This document shows positions 1 through 8,173 of a stretch of DNA of 64,000 nucleotides, one piece after another. The notes under the pieces were generated by a model, which saw only the letters and a program-made list of their open reading frames with translations, searched no databases and was not told where the DNA came from. Both the position numbers and the translations under genes were made by a program. The stretch covers positions 308,014 to 372,013 of the forward strand of contig NZ_JAFCME010000004.1 in the NCBI RefSeq assembly GCF_018130065.1, written 5' to 3'. The DNA comes from Bradyrhizobium sp. AUGA SZCCT0158 (GTDB lineage Bacteria; Pseudomonadota; Alphaproteobacteria; Rhizobiales; Xanthobacteraceae). Numbering within the stretch: position 1 is the first letter of the stretch; the number at the start of each line of letters is the position of its first letter.

Positions 1-389
1 TGTGCGGCGCACTCCGATAGGCCGGAGTTCCCGCGTCGGGGGCGAGTTTCAGAATGTTCGAATCAGTCAGCGCCATGCTCGGAATTGTTCTTCGGATTTG
101 GGTCGGTATTTGGGATGCCGGATTGGGGTGGCGATAAAGCGCTCCCCTCGTGCCGAGCGGAAGTACCTACATGCCTTATGCCCGATTCACACAAGCGAGA
201 TGTGAATCCCCGTCGGTCGTAGCGGCATTGCACTTGACGGATTTTGGCCAAAGCCGTGCGACGGCCGCTCGGTACCGCCGCATTCACGAAAATGTTTGGA
301 AAGCTGTTAGGGTCGCCTGAACCTTGTCGCCAGTTGGACAGACCTAACCAGGCTGCGGAGGTCATCCGGGCCGCGATTTTAGCGATTGA

Positions 390-512
390 TCAAGCCAGGA
401 TGAGAAAGATCAACGCGATCAGCGCCGAGCCTATGCCAGTCGCGATCAAGGCGTAATCGACGATGAGATCGGCGCGAGGGACGAGCGAGGTTGAGTAGGT
501 TTTCTGGGCCAT
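390..512 (-). CDS. Flp-pilin-like membrane micropeptide (40 aa)
   Basis: A short frame with an ATG start encodes 40 residues: a polar N terminus (MAQKTYSTSLVPRAD), then a continuous hydrophobic stretch to the C terminus. The run IVDYALIATGIG resembles the core of Flp/class IVb pilins (IEYALIA-type), but Asp replaces the usual Glu and there is no clear leader-peptide cleavage site. No convincing ribosome binding site is visible. Its composition is far more protein-like than the overlapping plus-strand frames. It could be a single-span membrane peptide of unrelated function. No pilus assembly genes are near, so the pilin link is similarity by eye only. Confidence 0.45.
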   Translation of the reverse strand: MAQKTYSTSLVPRADLIVDYALIATGIGSALIALIFLILA

Positions 513-656
513 TCAGTAGTTTTACGGCAACCGGCCGGCGAACTCTGTGAACCAGATCACATCCGCGGGACTTTCTGGCCGGCATCCTGGTCGAGGAATT
601 CGGGAACGGGTTTTAGGCTTTCGGGTTGGTTAAGACACGGGATCAAGGACAAGACG

Positions 657-863
657 ATGGGTCAACAGCTCGGTACATGGCGATCAGGAGGCGACCAGCG
701 CGCTTGGTTGTCGATGCTGATCGACACCATGGAACTTGTCTCGCGCCCGGAATCGCGTGCTGTGCCCTGCGATATCGACGTATTGGACGCTTTGCGTGCG
801 CAACTCGCGCGCCCGGCAACTGCCGGAATAGCCTACGGCTCGGGCTACAGCCTCCGAAACTAA
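657..863 (+). CDS. small hypothetical protein (68 aa)
   Basis: An ATG preceded by an AAGGA-type ribosome binding site opens a 68-residue frame. Third codon positions become GC-rich through the middle, as expected of real genes here. The product is soluble, has no signal peptide or membrane span, and matches no family I recognise. It stands alone, convergent with the cyclopropane synthase gene 21 bases further on. Function unknown; it may be a genuine small gene or a chance frame. Confidence 0.45.
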   Translation: MGQQLGTWRSGGDQRAWLSMLIDTMELVSRPESRAVPCDIDVLDALRAQLARPATAGIAYGSGYSLRN

Positions 864-884
864 GACATTCAGCTCAAAATCGGC

Positions 885-2135
885 CTACTCGCCTGCGATT
901 TGCAGCCGCGGCTGCTTTCCCGTTTCGATCCCGCGCAGCCGCGCCTCTTCACGCGCGATGTAGTCGCGCGTCATCGGGACGATGCCCTGGCGCTTGGTGA
1001 GCTGGATCTGGAAATTCATCAGGTTCTGCTTGCGGAACGACATCTCCGACGCGGCCAGGTAGAATTCCCACATTCGGGCGAAGCGTTCGTCGTAAAGCCG
1101 TACAGCCTCTTCGCGCCGCGCCATGAAGCGCTCGCGCCAGGCTTTCAGCGTCTCCGCATAGTGCAGCCGAAGGATTTCGATATCACAGACCAGAAGCCCG
1201 GCGCTCTCGATCGCCGGCATCACTTCGGACATCGCGGGGATGTAGCCACCCGGGAAAATATACTTGGTGATCCAGGGGCTGGTCACGTCGGGGCCGGTCG
1301 AGCGGCCGATCGAGTGCAGCACGATGATCCCGTCGTCGCTGAGCAACTCGGCGCATCGCTTGAAGAAGGTTTCATAAAACCCGACGCCGACATGCTCGAA
1401 CATCCCGACCGACACGATCCGGTCGAACGGACCGGGAATGTCGCGGTAGTCGCTGAGCAGGAATTTCGCCTGATGGCCCAGCTTTTTCTCCCCGGCGCGG
1501 GCGTTCGCGACCTGCAATTGCTCGGTCGAGAGCGTGATGCCGGTAACATCGGCGCCGGTCATCTCGGCCAGATAGAGCCCAAGGCCGCCCCAGCCCGAGC
1601 CGATGTCGAGCACGCGGTCGCCGCGCCCGATTCGGAGCTTGGCGGCGAGGTGGCGCTTCTTGGCCAACTGGGCATCATCCAGCATGGCATCCGGCGTCTC
1701 GAAGTAGGCGCAGCTATATTGTTTGTCGGCGTCCAGGAAGAGCGAGTAGAGCCGCCCGTCGAGATCATAATGATGCGCGACATTGTTTCGTGACCTGCCG
1801 CGCCAGTTGAACTGACTGATGTGCCGGGCGAGATAGCGCATCCACCATTGCAGCCGTGCCCATTGCGGCACCATGGCCGGCTGATCGAGCAGGATCGCCA
1901 GCGCGTCTGCGATCGAGCCATTTTCGACCACGAACGTGCCGTCCATATAGGCTTCGCCCAGCGCCAGTTCGGGATTGAGGAGGATCCGCCGTTCGGTGCG
2001 CCGGCTCAGAAACCGGGCCGATACCGGCCACCCGGTGCCGTCGCCGCAGGTAAATGTGGTCCCGCTCGCGGCCGTGAATGTCATCGTGCCGCGGCGGATG
2101 AACTGTCCCAGGAAATAACGCAACAAACGATCCAT
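885..2135 (-). CDS. cfa: cyclopropane-fatty-acyl-phospholipid synthase
   Basis: S-adenosylmethionine-dependent enzyme that adds a methylene bridge to unsaturated acyl chains of membrane phospholipids, usually in stationary phase or under acid stress. The 416-residue product has the family layout. An N-terminal lipid-binding part (about 1-130) is followed by the NNVAHHYDLDGRLYSLFLD region, then the methyltransferase fold with the SAM-binding motif VLDIGSGWGGLG (about 180) and the downstream motif FDRIVSVGMFEHVG. The ATG at 2135 is preferred over an in-frame TTG three bases upstream. Length is slightly above the E. coli enzyme. Single gene, not in an obvious operon. Confidence 0.93.
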   Translation of the reverse strand: MDRLLRYFLGQFIRRGTMTFTAASGTTFTCGDGTGWPVSARFLSRRTERRILLNPELALGEAYMDGTFVVENGSIADALAILLDQPAMVPQWARLQWWMRYLARHISQFNWRGRSRNNVAHHYDLDGRLYSLFLDADKQYSCAYFETPDAMLDDAQLAKKRHLAAKLRIGRGDRVLDIGSGWGGLGLYLAEMTGADVTGITLSTEQLQVANARAGEKKLGHQAKFLLSDYRDIPGPFDRIVSVGMFEHVGVGFYETFFKRCAELLSDDGIIVLHSIGRSTGPDVTSPWITKYIFPGGYIPAMSEVMPAIESAGLLVCDIEILRLHYAETLKAWRERFMARREEAVRLYDERFARMWEFYLAASEMSFRKQNLMNFQIQLTKRQGIVPMTRDYIAREEARLRGIETGKQPRLQIAGE

Positions 2136-2389
2136 CAAAGCACCAATGGAACGACCGGCCCGTTACAACCGACGCACGGCGGGAACAAAGGTTCCAATGT
2201 GCGTCATCAGATCATAGTTGTGATCAGCCCGACGCGCTAGGGCCTTGGAGTCAAAGCGGATATTCCCAAATGTGGAGATCACGCAGTTGCGTCACAAGTG
2301 AGCTTCCATTCGTAGGATAATCGGCTAAAAGGTGGACCGCCGCCGGCGGTGTGCGACGCTGGAAGCGATTCCAATTGGAGAAGCAGGGA

Positions 2390-3439
2390 ATGTTGAGCCG
2401 AGCGCTCAGTCTGGCGACGGTGACGCTTCTGGTCGGCTGTCTCACGGCGGGGGCTGAAAACCTGGACTCCGGCAAGACCCCTTCCCAGCTCTTCTCAGGC
2501 ACCTGCGCCGCCTGCCACAAGAGCCCTCGCGGCCTGTTGAAGAACGTGTCGCCGTCGTCGCTGCCCGGCTTCCTGCGCCAGCACTACACCACCAGCGGCG
2601 AGATGGCCGGGGTGCTCGCTTCGTTCCTGATATCGAATGGCGCGGCCGACGCGCGCTTTCAGAGCAAGGATCAGCCGAAGACCGATGCGGCAAAGGGCGC
2701 CAAGCAAGAGGCTGCCAGGCCGGATCAGCCCGGCCGTCGGCAACATCCCGCCGCGACGCAAGAGGCATCCCGGCCCGACGCCGATGGCCTCACGCCGCAA
2801 GGCCCCGGACGCGACGGCAAGCGACGGCCGGGCCAGCAGCCGCCCGATGCCGCAAGGCCTGCCGATGGCCAGACGCCGCAGGCCGCGACCGACAGCAAAA
2901 CGGGCGCCAAGCAGAAGCTCGGCAAGCGTGGCAAACCTGCCGAAGAGCAGCCGAAACCGGACGAGGCGGCCAAGGAAGAAGCCAAGCACGAAACCGCCAA
3001 GGTGGATGCCGGCGAAAAGCCTGAAGCCGCCAAGCCGGTGGGCGAGGGCATCTCTGACCCGAGCAAGTCTGAAACGGGCAAACCTGAAACAGGCAAATCT
3101 GAAGCAGAAGCAAGCAAGTCTGAAGCGAGCAAGCCTGAATCAGCCAAGTCCGAGACCGCCAAGGTCGATGCGCCCAGGGAAACCGGCGGCAGCGAATCAA
3201 CGCCGCTGCGGCCTGATCCAGTCCCGCCGGTCACGCCCGCGCCAGCGGCCGCCGCACCGACCCCGAGCGGTACATCAGAACCAGCCGCGATCCCGAAAGA
3301 GCCAGCCGCGATCCCAAGCCCATCGGCGCCTGCCGCAGCAACTGCGCCGGCCACTCCGTCCGAAGTGACGGCATCTGCGCCGCCGCCTCCACCGCCGATT
3401 GCGCCGGCCGGGCCGCCCGCACCACCCATTTCTCAATAG
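2390..3439 (+). CDS. c-type haem lipoprotein with low-complexity tail
   Basis: The start is taken at the ATG after AGGGA (2390), because it gives a clean signal sequence. The lipobox-like LVGC (Cys17) is followed by a CAACH haem c motif (residues 39-43) and a possible axial Met in SGEM (about 72), so residues 25-85 look like a minimal cytochrome c domain. The rest (about 90-349) is low complexity: Pro/Arg/Gln-rich, then Lys/Glu/Ala/Ser-rich with repeated SKSE/GKPE units, then Pro/Ala-rich ending in polyproline. The tail may span the periplasm or bind the wall. Partner and redox role are unknown. Signal peptidase I cleavage after TAGA is an alternative to lipidation. Confidence 0.7.
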   Translation: MLSRALSLATVTLLVGCLTAGAENLDSGKTPSQLFSGTCAACHKSPRGLLKNVSPSSLPGFLRQHYTTSGEMAGVLASFLISNGAADARFQSKDQPKTDAAKGAKQEAARPDQPGRRQHPAATQEASRPDADGLTPQGPGRDGKRRPGQQPPDAARPADGQTPQAATDSKTGAKQKLGKRGKPAEEQPKPDEAAKEEAKHETAKVDAGEKPEAAKPVGEGISDPSKSETGKPETGKSEAEASKSEASKPESAKSETAKVDAPRETGGSESTPLRPDPVPPVTPAPAAAAPTPSGTSEPAAIPKEPAAIPSPSAPAAATAPATPSEVTASAPPPPPPIAPAGPPAPPISQ

Positions 3440-3480
3440 TCTACCGACCCAACTTTCCTCGCTGATCTTGCTCGATCAAT

Positions 3481-3504
3481 TCTAGAGTAATACTCTAGAG
3501 TATT
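3481..3504. promoter_or_regulatory. palindromic operator, probable TetR site
   Basis: TCTAGAGTA-A-TACTCTAGA (3481-3499) is a perfect inverted repeat, and AATACTCTAGAGTATT (3489-3504) is a second perfect 16-base palindrome overlapping it. Three TACTCTAGA-type half sites therefore lie in 24 bases, just upstream of the TetR gene's probable GTG start. This is the classic position for autorepression. No other gene lies between. Confidence 0.75.
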
Positions 3505-3532
3505 GGTCTACTCGGAATGCGGGGTTGGCGTA

Positions 3533-4138
3533 GTGACCACGGCGCGCGAGGATCTGCTGGCGGCGGGATTGGCGGTGTTCGACCGCGACGGCTTTGAGGG
3601 CGCAACCGTGGCCGCCATTCGAACCCGTGCGCGCGCGTCCAACGGCAGCTTCTTCCATTTCTTCGGATCGAAGAAGGAACTGGCCGGCACGCTGTTCCTG
3701 GAAATCCTCGGCCGCTATCACGCCGCGGTACTCGCTGGGATCGACGAATCTTGCGGTGCCAGGCAAGGCGTGGCGCGGCTGATTCATGCGCATCTTGACT
3801 GGGTCGTGAACAACCGGCGCGAGGCGCGTTATCTGTTCGAGATTTCGCGCAGCGAATGGACCGAAGAAATCCGTGGTGCGCAGCGCGCGCAGAATTCGCG
3901 TCTCGCCGAGGCCGTCGAGCGCTGGCGCGCGCCGCTGATCGCGCGCGGCGAATTGCTGCCGATGACGGCGACCTTGTTCTTCAGTCAGATCATCGGTCCT
4001 GCGCAGATCTTCTGTCGCGCCTGGTTGTCGGGCCGCGACCGCGCCGATCCCAGGGACCACGCCGACACTCTGATCGCCTGCGCCACCCGTGCGGTGGTCG
4101 CCATTGATGCCGGCCACAGGACAGGAGAGACCCCATGA
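3533..4138 (+). CDS. TetR/AcrR family transcriptional regulator
   Basis: A repressor-type protein with an N-terminal helix-turn-helix (REDLLAAGLAVFDRDGFEGA...SNGSFFHFFGSKKEL, residues about 4-50) and a C-terminal ligand-binding helical domain. A TTG start at 3503 is possible but would lie inside the palindromic operator. The GTG at 3533 gives the usual TetR length (201 aa) and is preferred. The stop overlaps the ATG of the next gene (ATGA), so it is cotranscribed with and probably controls the PaaI-type thioesterase. The ligand may be an aromatic or fatty acyl-CoA, by inference from that neighbour only. Confidence 0.88.
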   Translation: MTTAREDLLAAGLAVFDRDGFEGATVAAIRTRARASNGSFFHFFGSKKELAGTLFLEILGRYHAAVLAGIDESCGARQGVARLIHAHLDWVVNNRREARYLFEISRSEWTEEIRGAQRAQNSRLAEAVERWRAPLIARGELLPMTATLFFSQIIGPAQIFCRAWLSGRDRADPRDHADTLIACATRAVVAIDAGHRTGETP

Positions 4139-4599
4139 TCGCCAATACCGATCCGGAGTTCGCGCCGATCGCCACACGCATCCGCGATAATGTCGGCCGC
4201 CAGGGTTTTATGACCCATGTCGGCGCCGAACTGTCCGAACTGACGCGCGGTTCCTGCACGCTCGAGGTCGACCGGCGGCCCGAGCTGTTGCAGCAGCACG
4301 GCCTGTTTCATGGCGGCGTCACCGCCTTTCTGGTCGACAATGCGACCACCATCGCGGCTGCAACCTCACGCGGCCAGGCGGCGCTCACAGCGGAGTATAA
4401 ATTGAATCTGTTGTCGCCGGCGGTGGGCGAGCGGCTGATCTGCCGGGCGCGGGTGATCAAGCCCGGACGTCAGGTCGCGGTGGTCGCGGCCGATGTCTAT
4501 TGCCTCACCCACGGCGTCGAAAAGCACACCGCAACGGCGCTGGCCTCGATCGCGATGCTCGACGAGAAAGCGGCGGCACGAATCCAAAGCCCGGCCTGA
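4135..4599 (+). CDS. PaaI family hotdog thioesterase
   Basis: Predicted acyl-CoA thioesterase of the PaaI/YbgC hotdog type (154 aa), a cytosolic enzyme releasing CoA from aryl- or acyl-CoA. The motif HGGVTAFLVDNATTIAA (about residues 60-77) is the family's active-site region, with the HGG loop and an Asp at the start of the central helix. The region after it (AEYKLNLLSPAVGERLICRARV) is the usual second strand set. Translationally coupled to the preceding TetR gene through a 4-base overlap. Substrate cannot be read from sequence. Confidence 0.87.
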   Translation: MIANTDPEFAPIATRIRDNVGRQGFMTHVGAELSELTRGSCTLEVDRRPELLQQHGLFHGGVTAFLVDNATTIAAATSRGQAALTAEYKLNLLSPAVGERLICRARVIKPGRQVAVVAADVYCLTHGVEKHTATALASIAMLDEKAAARIQSPA

Positions 4600-4611
4600 T
4601 CGGCCGGGCTT
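4587..4611 (+). terminator. hairpin terminator after thioesterase gene
   Basis: A perfect 10-bp stem AAGCCCGGCC / GGCCGGGCTT with a 5-nt loop spans the thioesterase stop codon and the start of the intergenic space. The T-run after it is weak (TGGTTCT). It sits between convergent genes, so it may act on both strands. Confidence 0.55.
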
Positions 4612-4652
4612 GGTTCTCACATAAACAGACGCGCGATAAAGAAAGCCGCGCG

Positions 4653-5252
4653 TTACTTCTCGGTCGCAGCCGGGGCCGGCGCTTCGTCGTCGTGCTGGGC
4701 TTCCGGATCGAAGAACTCGCCGGCGGCGGCCAGCGCCTCGGCGGCGGCGTCCTGATCTTCCTGACGGCTCGAGATGTCCTCGCCGCGGTTGATGCGCTCG
4801 GCTTCATCGGCGCTGCGTGCAACCGTGACGCTGACGCTGACTTCGACTTCGGGGTGCACGGCAATGGCGATCGAGTGCTTGCCGATGGTCTTGATCGGCG
4901 CGTCCAGCATGACCTGGCTGCGGCTGATGATGACGCCGTCGGCCTCGAAGGAGGCGATGATGTCGCGCACGCTGACCGAACCGAACAACTGGCCGGTTTC
5001 GGAGGCCTGGCGCAGCACGACCACGTTGCGGTCGTTGATCTTCTCCGCGACCTTGGTGGCTTCGCCCTTGGCCTTGAGGTTGTTGGCCTCGAGCTCGGCC
5101 TTCATGCCGTCGAACTTGGCGCGATTGTCCGACGTGGCGCGCAGCGCCTTGCCGCGCTTGAGCAGAAAGTTGCGGGCAAATCCGTCCCTGACTTTGACGA
5201 CTTCGCCCATCTGACCAAGCTTGGCGACGCGTTCCAGCAAAATGACTTCCAT
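4653..5252 (-). CDS. rplI: 50S ribosomal protein L9
   Basis: Large-subunit protein that binds 23S rRNA and helps keep reading frame. [19 protein letters not shown] is the diagnostic N terminus, and an AAGGAG ribosome binding site precedes this ATG, so the longer upstream open frame is not used. At 199 residues it is about 50 longer than E. coli L9. The extra length is an acidic, Ala/Glu-rich C-terminal tail typical of Rhizobiales. Last gene of the rpsF-rpsR-DUF2232-rplI run. Confidence 0.97.
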   Translation of the reverse strand: MEVILLERVAKLGQMGEVVKVRDGFARNFLLKRGKALRATSDNRAKFDGMKAELEANNLKAKGEATKVAEKINDRNVVVLRQASETGQLFGSVSVRDIIASFEADGVIISRSQVMLDAPIKTIGKHSIAIAVHPEVEVSVSVTVARSADEAERINRGEDISSRQEDQDAAAEALAAAGEFFDPEAQHDDEAPAPAATEK

Positions 5253-5307
5253 ATTCGTTCTCCTTTTGAAGTGGTGATGATCCGGTTTGAGTGGATGGGT
5301 GGAATGG

Positions 5308-6279
5308 TTAGGCTGCAGGCACCGGCGGCGGTCTGCCGCGCATGAAGCGTTGGCGAAATCCGAATACCGCGTCGGCGAGGCCAAGCACGACCAACGCCAG
5401 TACCGGCCAGCCGAACACCACGACGACGGCATAGGCGCAGGACAGCCAGAACGCGCGGCCATTCAGCGCCAGTGTCAGCGTGTGCAGCACGGCAAAGCCG
5501 ATGATGGCGTAAGCCATCAACAAGGCGGTGGCCGTGATCTGCGCGAACAACGCTAGGAGTCCGCCGACGAAACAGAACGCCAGTGCGACCGACAGCGCGA
5601 CCAGCGTCATTGGCGGCAACTCCGCGCTCTTCAGGTCCGGCCACGGCCGGTGCAGGCGGCCGGAGGTCGCGGTGATCTTGCCGGCGAGCCAGAGATTGAG
5701 CGTCAGCGTCATCATGGCAACGATGGCGGCTGCCGGCGGCGCGATGATTGCGAGCGCACTAACCCACCGCTCGGTGTCACCTGATGGCGCGGCATTGCGG
5801 GGCGTCAGAATTCGCATCAGGCCGCGTTTCAGTGACGCCGTGATCGCCTCGGCGTCGCTGCCGAGCGTCAGCATGGCGGTGATCGTGGTCAGCATCGCAA
5901 AGCCTGCAATCCACAGCAGGATGCGGCCGACCGGATACCATTCCATCGCAGGCGCGGCAGGCGGGGCGTCATTGCCGGCTTCCTCGGCGGGCAGCGGCCG
6001 TCCGAGCAGCGCGAGATGGCCGAGCCACCAGGCGGGCAGGGCGACGGTGATGACAAAGGCGATGCAATAGGGCAGGCCGAACATCAGACCGAGGCCCGAG
6101 GCCGCGGCGATGCCGCCGATCGTGGCCGCAAGCGGTCCCCATCCAAGCGCTGCTACCATCAGCGGCAGCGGGGCCAGATAGAACAACAGCAATGAGATCA
6201 GCGCGCCCGAGATGATCGAAGCGAACATCAGCGCCGACGCAGAGCCGGCCGCAAGCGCAATGAGTATGATCACGATCAT
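5308..6279 (-). CDS. DUF2232 family membrane protein
   Basis: A very hydrophobic 323-residue protein with about eight predicted membrane segments, starting [19 protein letters not shown]. It belongs by composition, length and position to the YybS-like DUF2232 family, which sits between rpsR and rplI in many alphaproteobacteria. The molecular function is unknown; the fold resembles substrate-binding (S) components of ECF-type transporters. A GGGAC ribosome binding site precedes the ATG. It lies 55 bases before rplI and 123 after rpsR, probably in one transcript. Confidence 0.85.
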   Translation of the reverse strand: MIVIILIALAAGSASALMFASIISGALISLLLFYLAPLPLMVAALGWGPLAATIGGIAAASGLGLMFGLPYCIAFVITVALPAWWLGHLALLGRPLPAEEAGNDAPPAAPAMEWYPVGRILLWIAGFAMLTTITAMLTLGSDAEAITASLKRGLMRILTPRNAAPSGDTERWVSALAIIAPPAAAIVAMMTLTLNLWLAGKITATSGRLHRPWPDLKSAELPPMTLVALSVALAFCFVGGLLALFAQITATALLMAYAIIGFAVLHTLTLALNGRAFWLSCAYAVVVVFGWPVLALVVLGLADAVFGFRQRFMRGRPPPVPAA

Positions 6280-6402
6280 CAGCTGTCCCGCTCCTTTCGA
6301 GCGGTTAGAGGTCTTTGGACCCCAACCATCGGCGACCGGACGACCCGGAAGCCTTATGAAAAGTCGCGATCGGCGGCACAGATGCCGCCGATCGAAATCG
6401 TC

Positions 6403-6642
6403 TTAGCGAATAACGTAAGGCAGCAAGCCGAGGAACCGCGAGCGCTTGATGGCGCGGGCGAGTTCACGCTGCTTCTTGGCGGAGACGGCCGTGATGCGGC
6501 TCGGCACGATCTTGCCGCGCTCGGAAACGTAACGCATCAGCAGCTTGGAATCCTTGTAGTCGATCTTCGGCGCATTCGGACCCGTGAACGGGCAGGTCTT
6601 GCGGCGGCGGAAAAACGGACGGCGTGCACCAGCTTCAGCCAT
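6403..6642 (-). CDS. rpsR: 30S ribosomal protein S18
   Basis: Small-subunit protein that pairs with S6 on the platform of the 30S subunit. The 79-residue sequence has the family signature [11 protein letters not shown]...IDYKDSKLL and the basic C terminus [20 protein letters not shown]. It follows rpsF by five bases, so the two are translated from one message and made in equal amounts. Confidence 0.98.
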   Translation of the reverse strand: MAEAGARRPFFRRRKTCPFTGPNAPKIDYKDSKLLMRYVSERGKIVPSRITAVSAKKQRELARAIKRSRFLGLLPYVIR

Positions 6643-6647
6643 GATTC

Positions 6648-7112
6648 TTACTCCTCTACCGCTGCGTCTTCATCGCGCGGACGGCGCGGCCCGCGGTCGC
6701 CCCGGAAGCCACCGCCTTCGCGATCGCCACGGAAGCCTTCGCGGTCACCACGGAAACCACCGCCACGATCGTCGCGCTCGCGGTCACGATCGGCCTTGCG
6801 CATCATGGCTGACGGACCTTCCTCGTGCTCTTCGACGCGGACGGTGAGATAGCGGATGACGTCTTCGCTGATCCGCTCCTGCCGCTCGATCTCGGTGACC
6901 GCAGCGGAGGGCGCATCGATGTTCATCAGCACGAAATGTGCCTTGCGATTCTTGTTCATGCGATAGGTGAGGGAGCGCACGCCCCAGTTCTCGGTCTTGG
7001 TGATCTTGCCGCCGAGCCCTTCGACGATGCCCGTCATCTGGGTAGTCAGCTCTTCGACCTGCTGGGTGCTCGCATCCTGACGCGCGAGAAAAACATGCTC
7101 ATAAAGAGGCAT
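6648..7112 (-). CDS. rpsF: 30S ribosomal protein S6
   Basis: S18 partner in the 30S platform. The ATG at 7112 gives [13 protein letters not shown], the normal S6 start; an in-frame start 13 codons upstream is not needed. The core is about 110 residues. It is followed by a charged tail of repeated FRGDRE/GGG units ending in acidic residues, giving 154 aa in all. Such Arg/Gly/Asp tails are known in alphaproteobacterial S6, but their role is not settled. First gene of its operon, behind a leader of about 190 nt. Confidence 0.97.
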   Translation of the reverse strand: MPLYEHVFLARQDASTQQVEELTTQMTGIVEGLGGKITKTENWGVRSLTYRMNKNRKAHFVLMNIDAPSAAVTEIERQERISEDVIRYLTVRVEEHEEGPSAMMRKADRDRERDDRGGGFRGDREGFRGDREGGGFRGDRGPRRPRDEDAAVEE

Positions 7113-7303
7113 GGGTGTCCTTTCCTGTGTTGGCGCGGTTCCCGGCGGCAAGCCCTTCGAGACCTTCGGAAAGGACTCGATAATGCTCAGAAGGCGGAAG
7201 CACGGGACGACGGGCCAACTGGCCCTGCCACATCAACATCGCCGAAAGGTGAGATTGCTGAGACCGTCCGTTCAGCTCCCGGCCGGGATCCACGGATGCG
7301 CGG

Positions 7304-7331
7304 TTTATAGAGATTTTGAGCCCGCTGGCAA
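7304..7331 (-). promoter_or_regulatory. sigma70-type promoter for rpsF operon
   Basis: On the minus strand TTGCCA (7331-7326) and TATAAA (7309-7304) are separated by 16 bases, a good match to the housekeeping promoter. It lies about 190 bases upstream of rpsF, leaving a leader long enough to carry an S6:S18-type autoregulatory structure, though none was confirmed. Confidence 0.55.
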
Positions 7332-7393
7332 GCGTTGATGCGGGGATTTGGCCGGGTTGACGCCCTGGCCGACCGCCGCCTCCAAGGGCCTCA

Positions 7394-7422
7394 TTGACAT
7401 ATTTGTTTGTATATCATACAAA
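7394..7422 (+). promoter_or_regulatory. promoter with overlapping TetR operator
   Basis: TTGACA (7394-7399) and TACAAA (7417-7422) at 17-base spacing form a strong promoter. The perfect inverted repeat TTTGTAT-ATC-ATACAAA (7406-7422) covers the spacer and the -10 box. Binding there would block RNA polymerase, so the TetR gene just downstream probably represses itself and the desaturase. Confidence 0.7.
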
Positions 7423-7441
7423 TAACGGACAAGAGGGCAAA

Positions 7442-8173
7442 ATGGCTCCCAAAATGGTTTCCGATCCCGTCGAAACCGCTCAGGCACTGGCCGGCGATCC
7501 CAAGCACGCCGTCCGCGCTACGCGTTCGGCCGGACGCCAGATGCGTTCCCGCCTGCTGGACGGCGCCAGCCGCTTGTTCAAGGAACGGGGCCTGTCAGGC
7601 ACCTCGATCTCGGACATTGCCGCCGCTGCCGACGCGTTTCCAAGCCAGATCACCTACTACTTCCGCACCAAGGAAGCGCTGTTCGTCGAGGCCGCCTGCC
7701 GCGACATGCTCTATGTCGCCCGTGCGGCCGAGCAGGCGGCGCTGTCGGCGCACACGCCGCGCGACTACACGCGCGCGCTGGTCGAGAGCGTGACGTCAAC
7801 GGATTCGGTCGCCTTCTTTGCCGAGGCGCTGACGCTGACGCGCCGCCGCCAGGATCTCGCGCCGCTGGTCGAGCGCACCATCGAACGGCTGCACGGAGAG
7901 GGGCTCCGGGCCTATTCGAACCAGATCGAACGGCACGGCTGGAGCACGCTGCGCGATCCCGACGCGACCTCGCGGCGATTCTGGGCGGTCGCGATCGGCG
8001 TGATGGTCGAGGGCTATGCCATGGGCCGTTCGGCCGACGAATTATCCGCCGAGATGCTGCGCGTGCTGGGCGAGCAGGCGACCACGAAATCGGCCGGCGA
8101 CGGCGGCCGCCTGCGCCTCGTCGGCAATCCCACATCAGCTTCAGATTCACCCGAAGGGGAGACACCGTCATGA
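7442..8173 (+). CDS. TetR family regulator of fatty acid desaturase
   Basis: A 243-residue TetR protein. The DNA-binding domain is at about residues 30-80 (RLLDGASRLFKERGLSGTS...FPSQITYYFRTKEALF), with a longer than usual C-terminal ligand domain. The ATG at 7442 follows AGAGGG; the upstream TTG at 7394 coincides with the -35 box and is rejected. The stop overlaps the desaturase start (ATGA). The arrangement resembles DesT-desaturase pairs, where an acyl-CoA ligand tunes unsaturated fatty acid synthesis. That analogy is inference from gene order. Confidence 0.88.
   Translation: MAPKMVSDPVETAQALAGDPKHAVRATRSAGRQMRSRLLDGASRLFKERGLSGTSISDIAAAADAFPSQITYYFRTKEALFVEAACRDMLYVARAAEQAALSAHTPRDYTRALVESVTSTDSVAFFAEALTLTRRRQDLAPLVERTIERLHGEGLRAYSNQIERHGWSTLRDPDATSRRFWAVAIGVMVEGYAMGRSADELSAEMLRVLGEQATTKSAGDGGRLRLVGNPTSASDSPEGETPS

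Noticed and set aside
244..456. 70-residue plus-strand frame near the left end
   Set aside because: Weak composition and overlap with the more protein-like minus-strand micropeptide.
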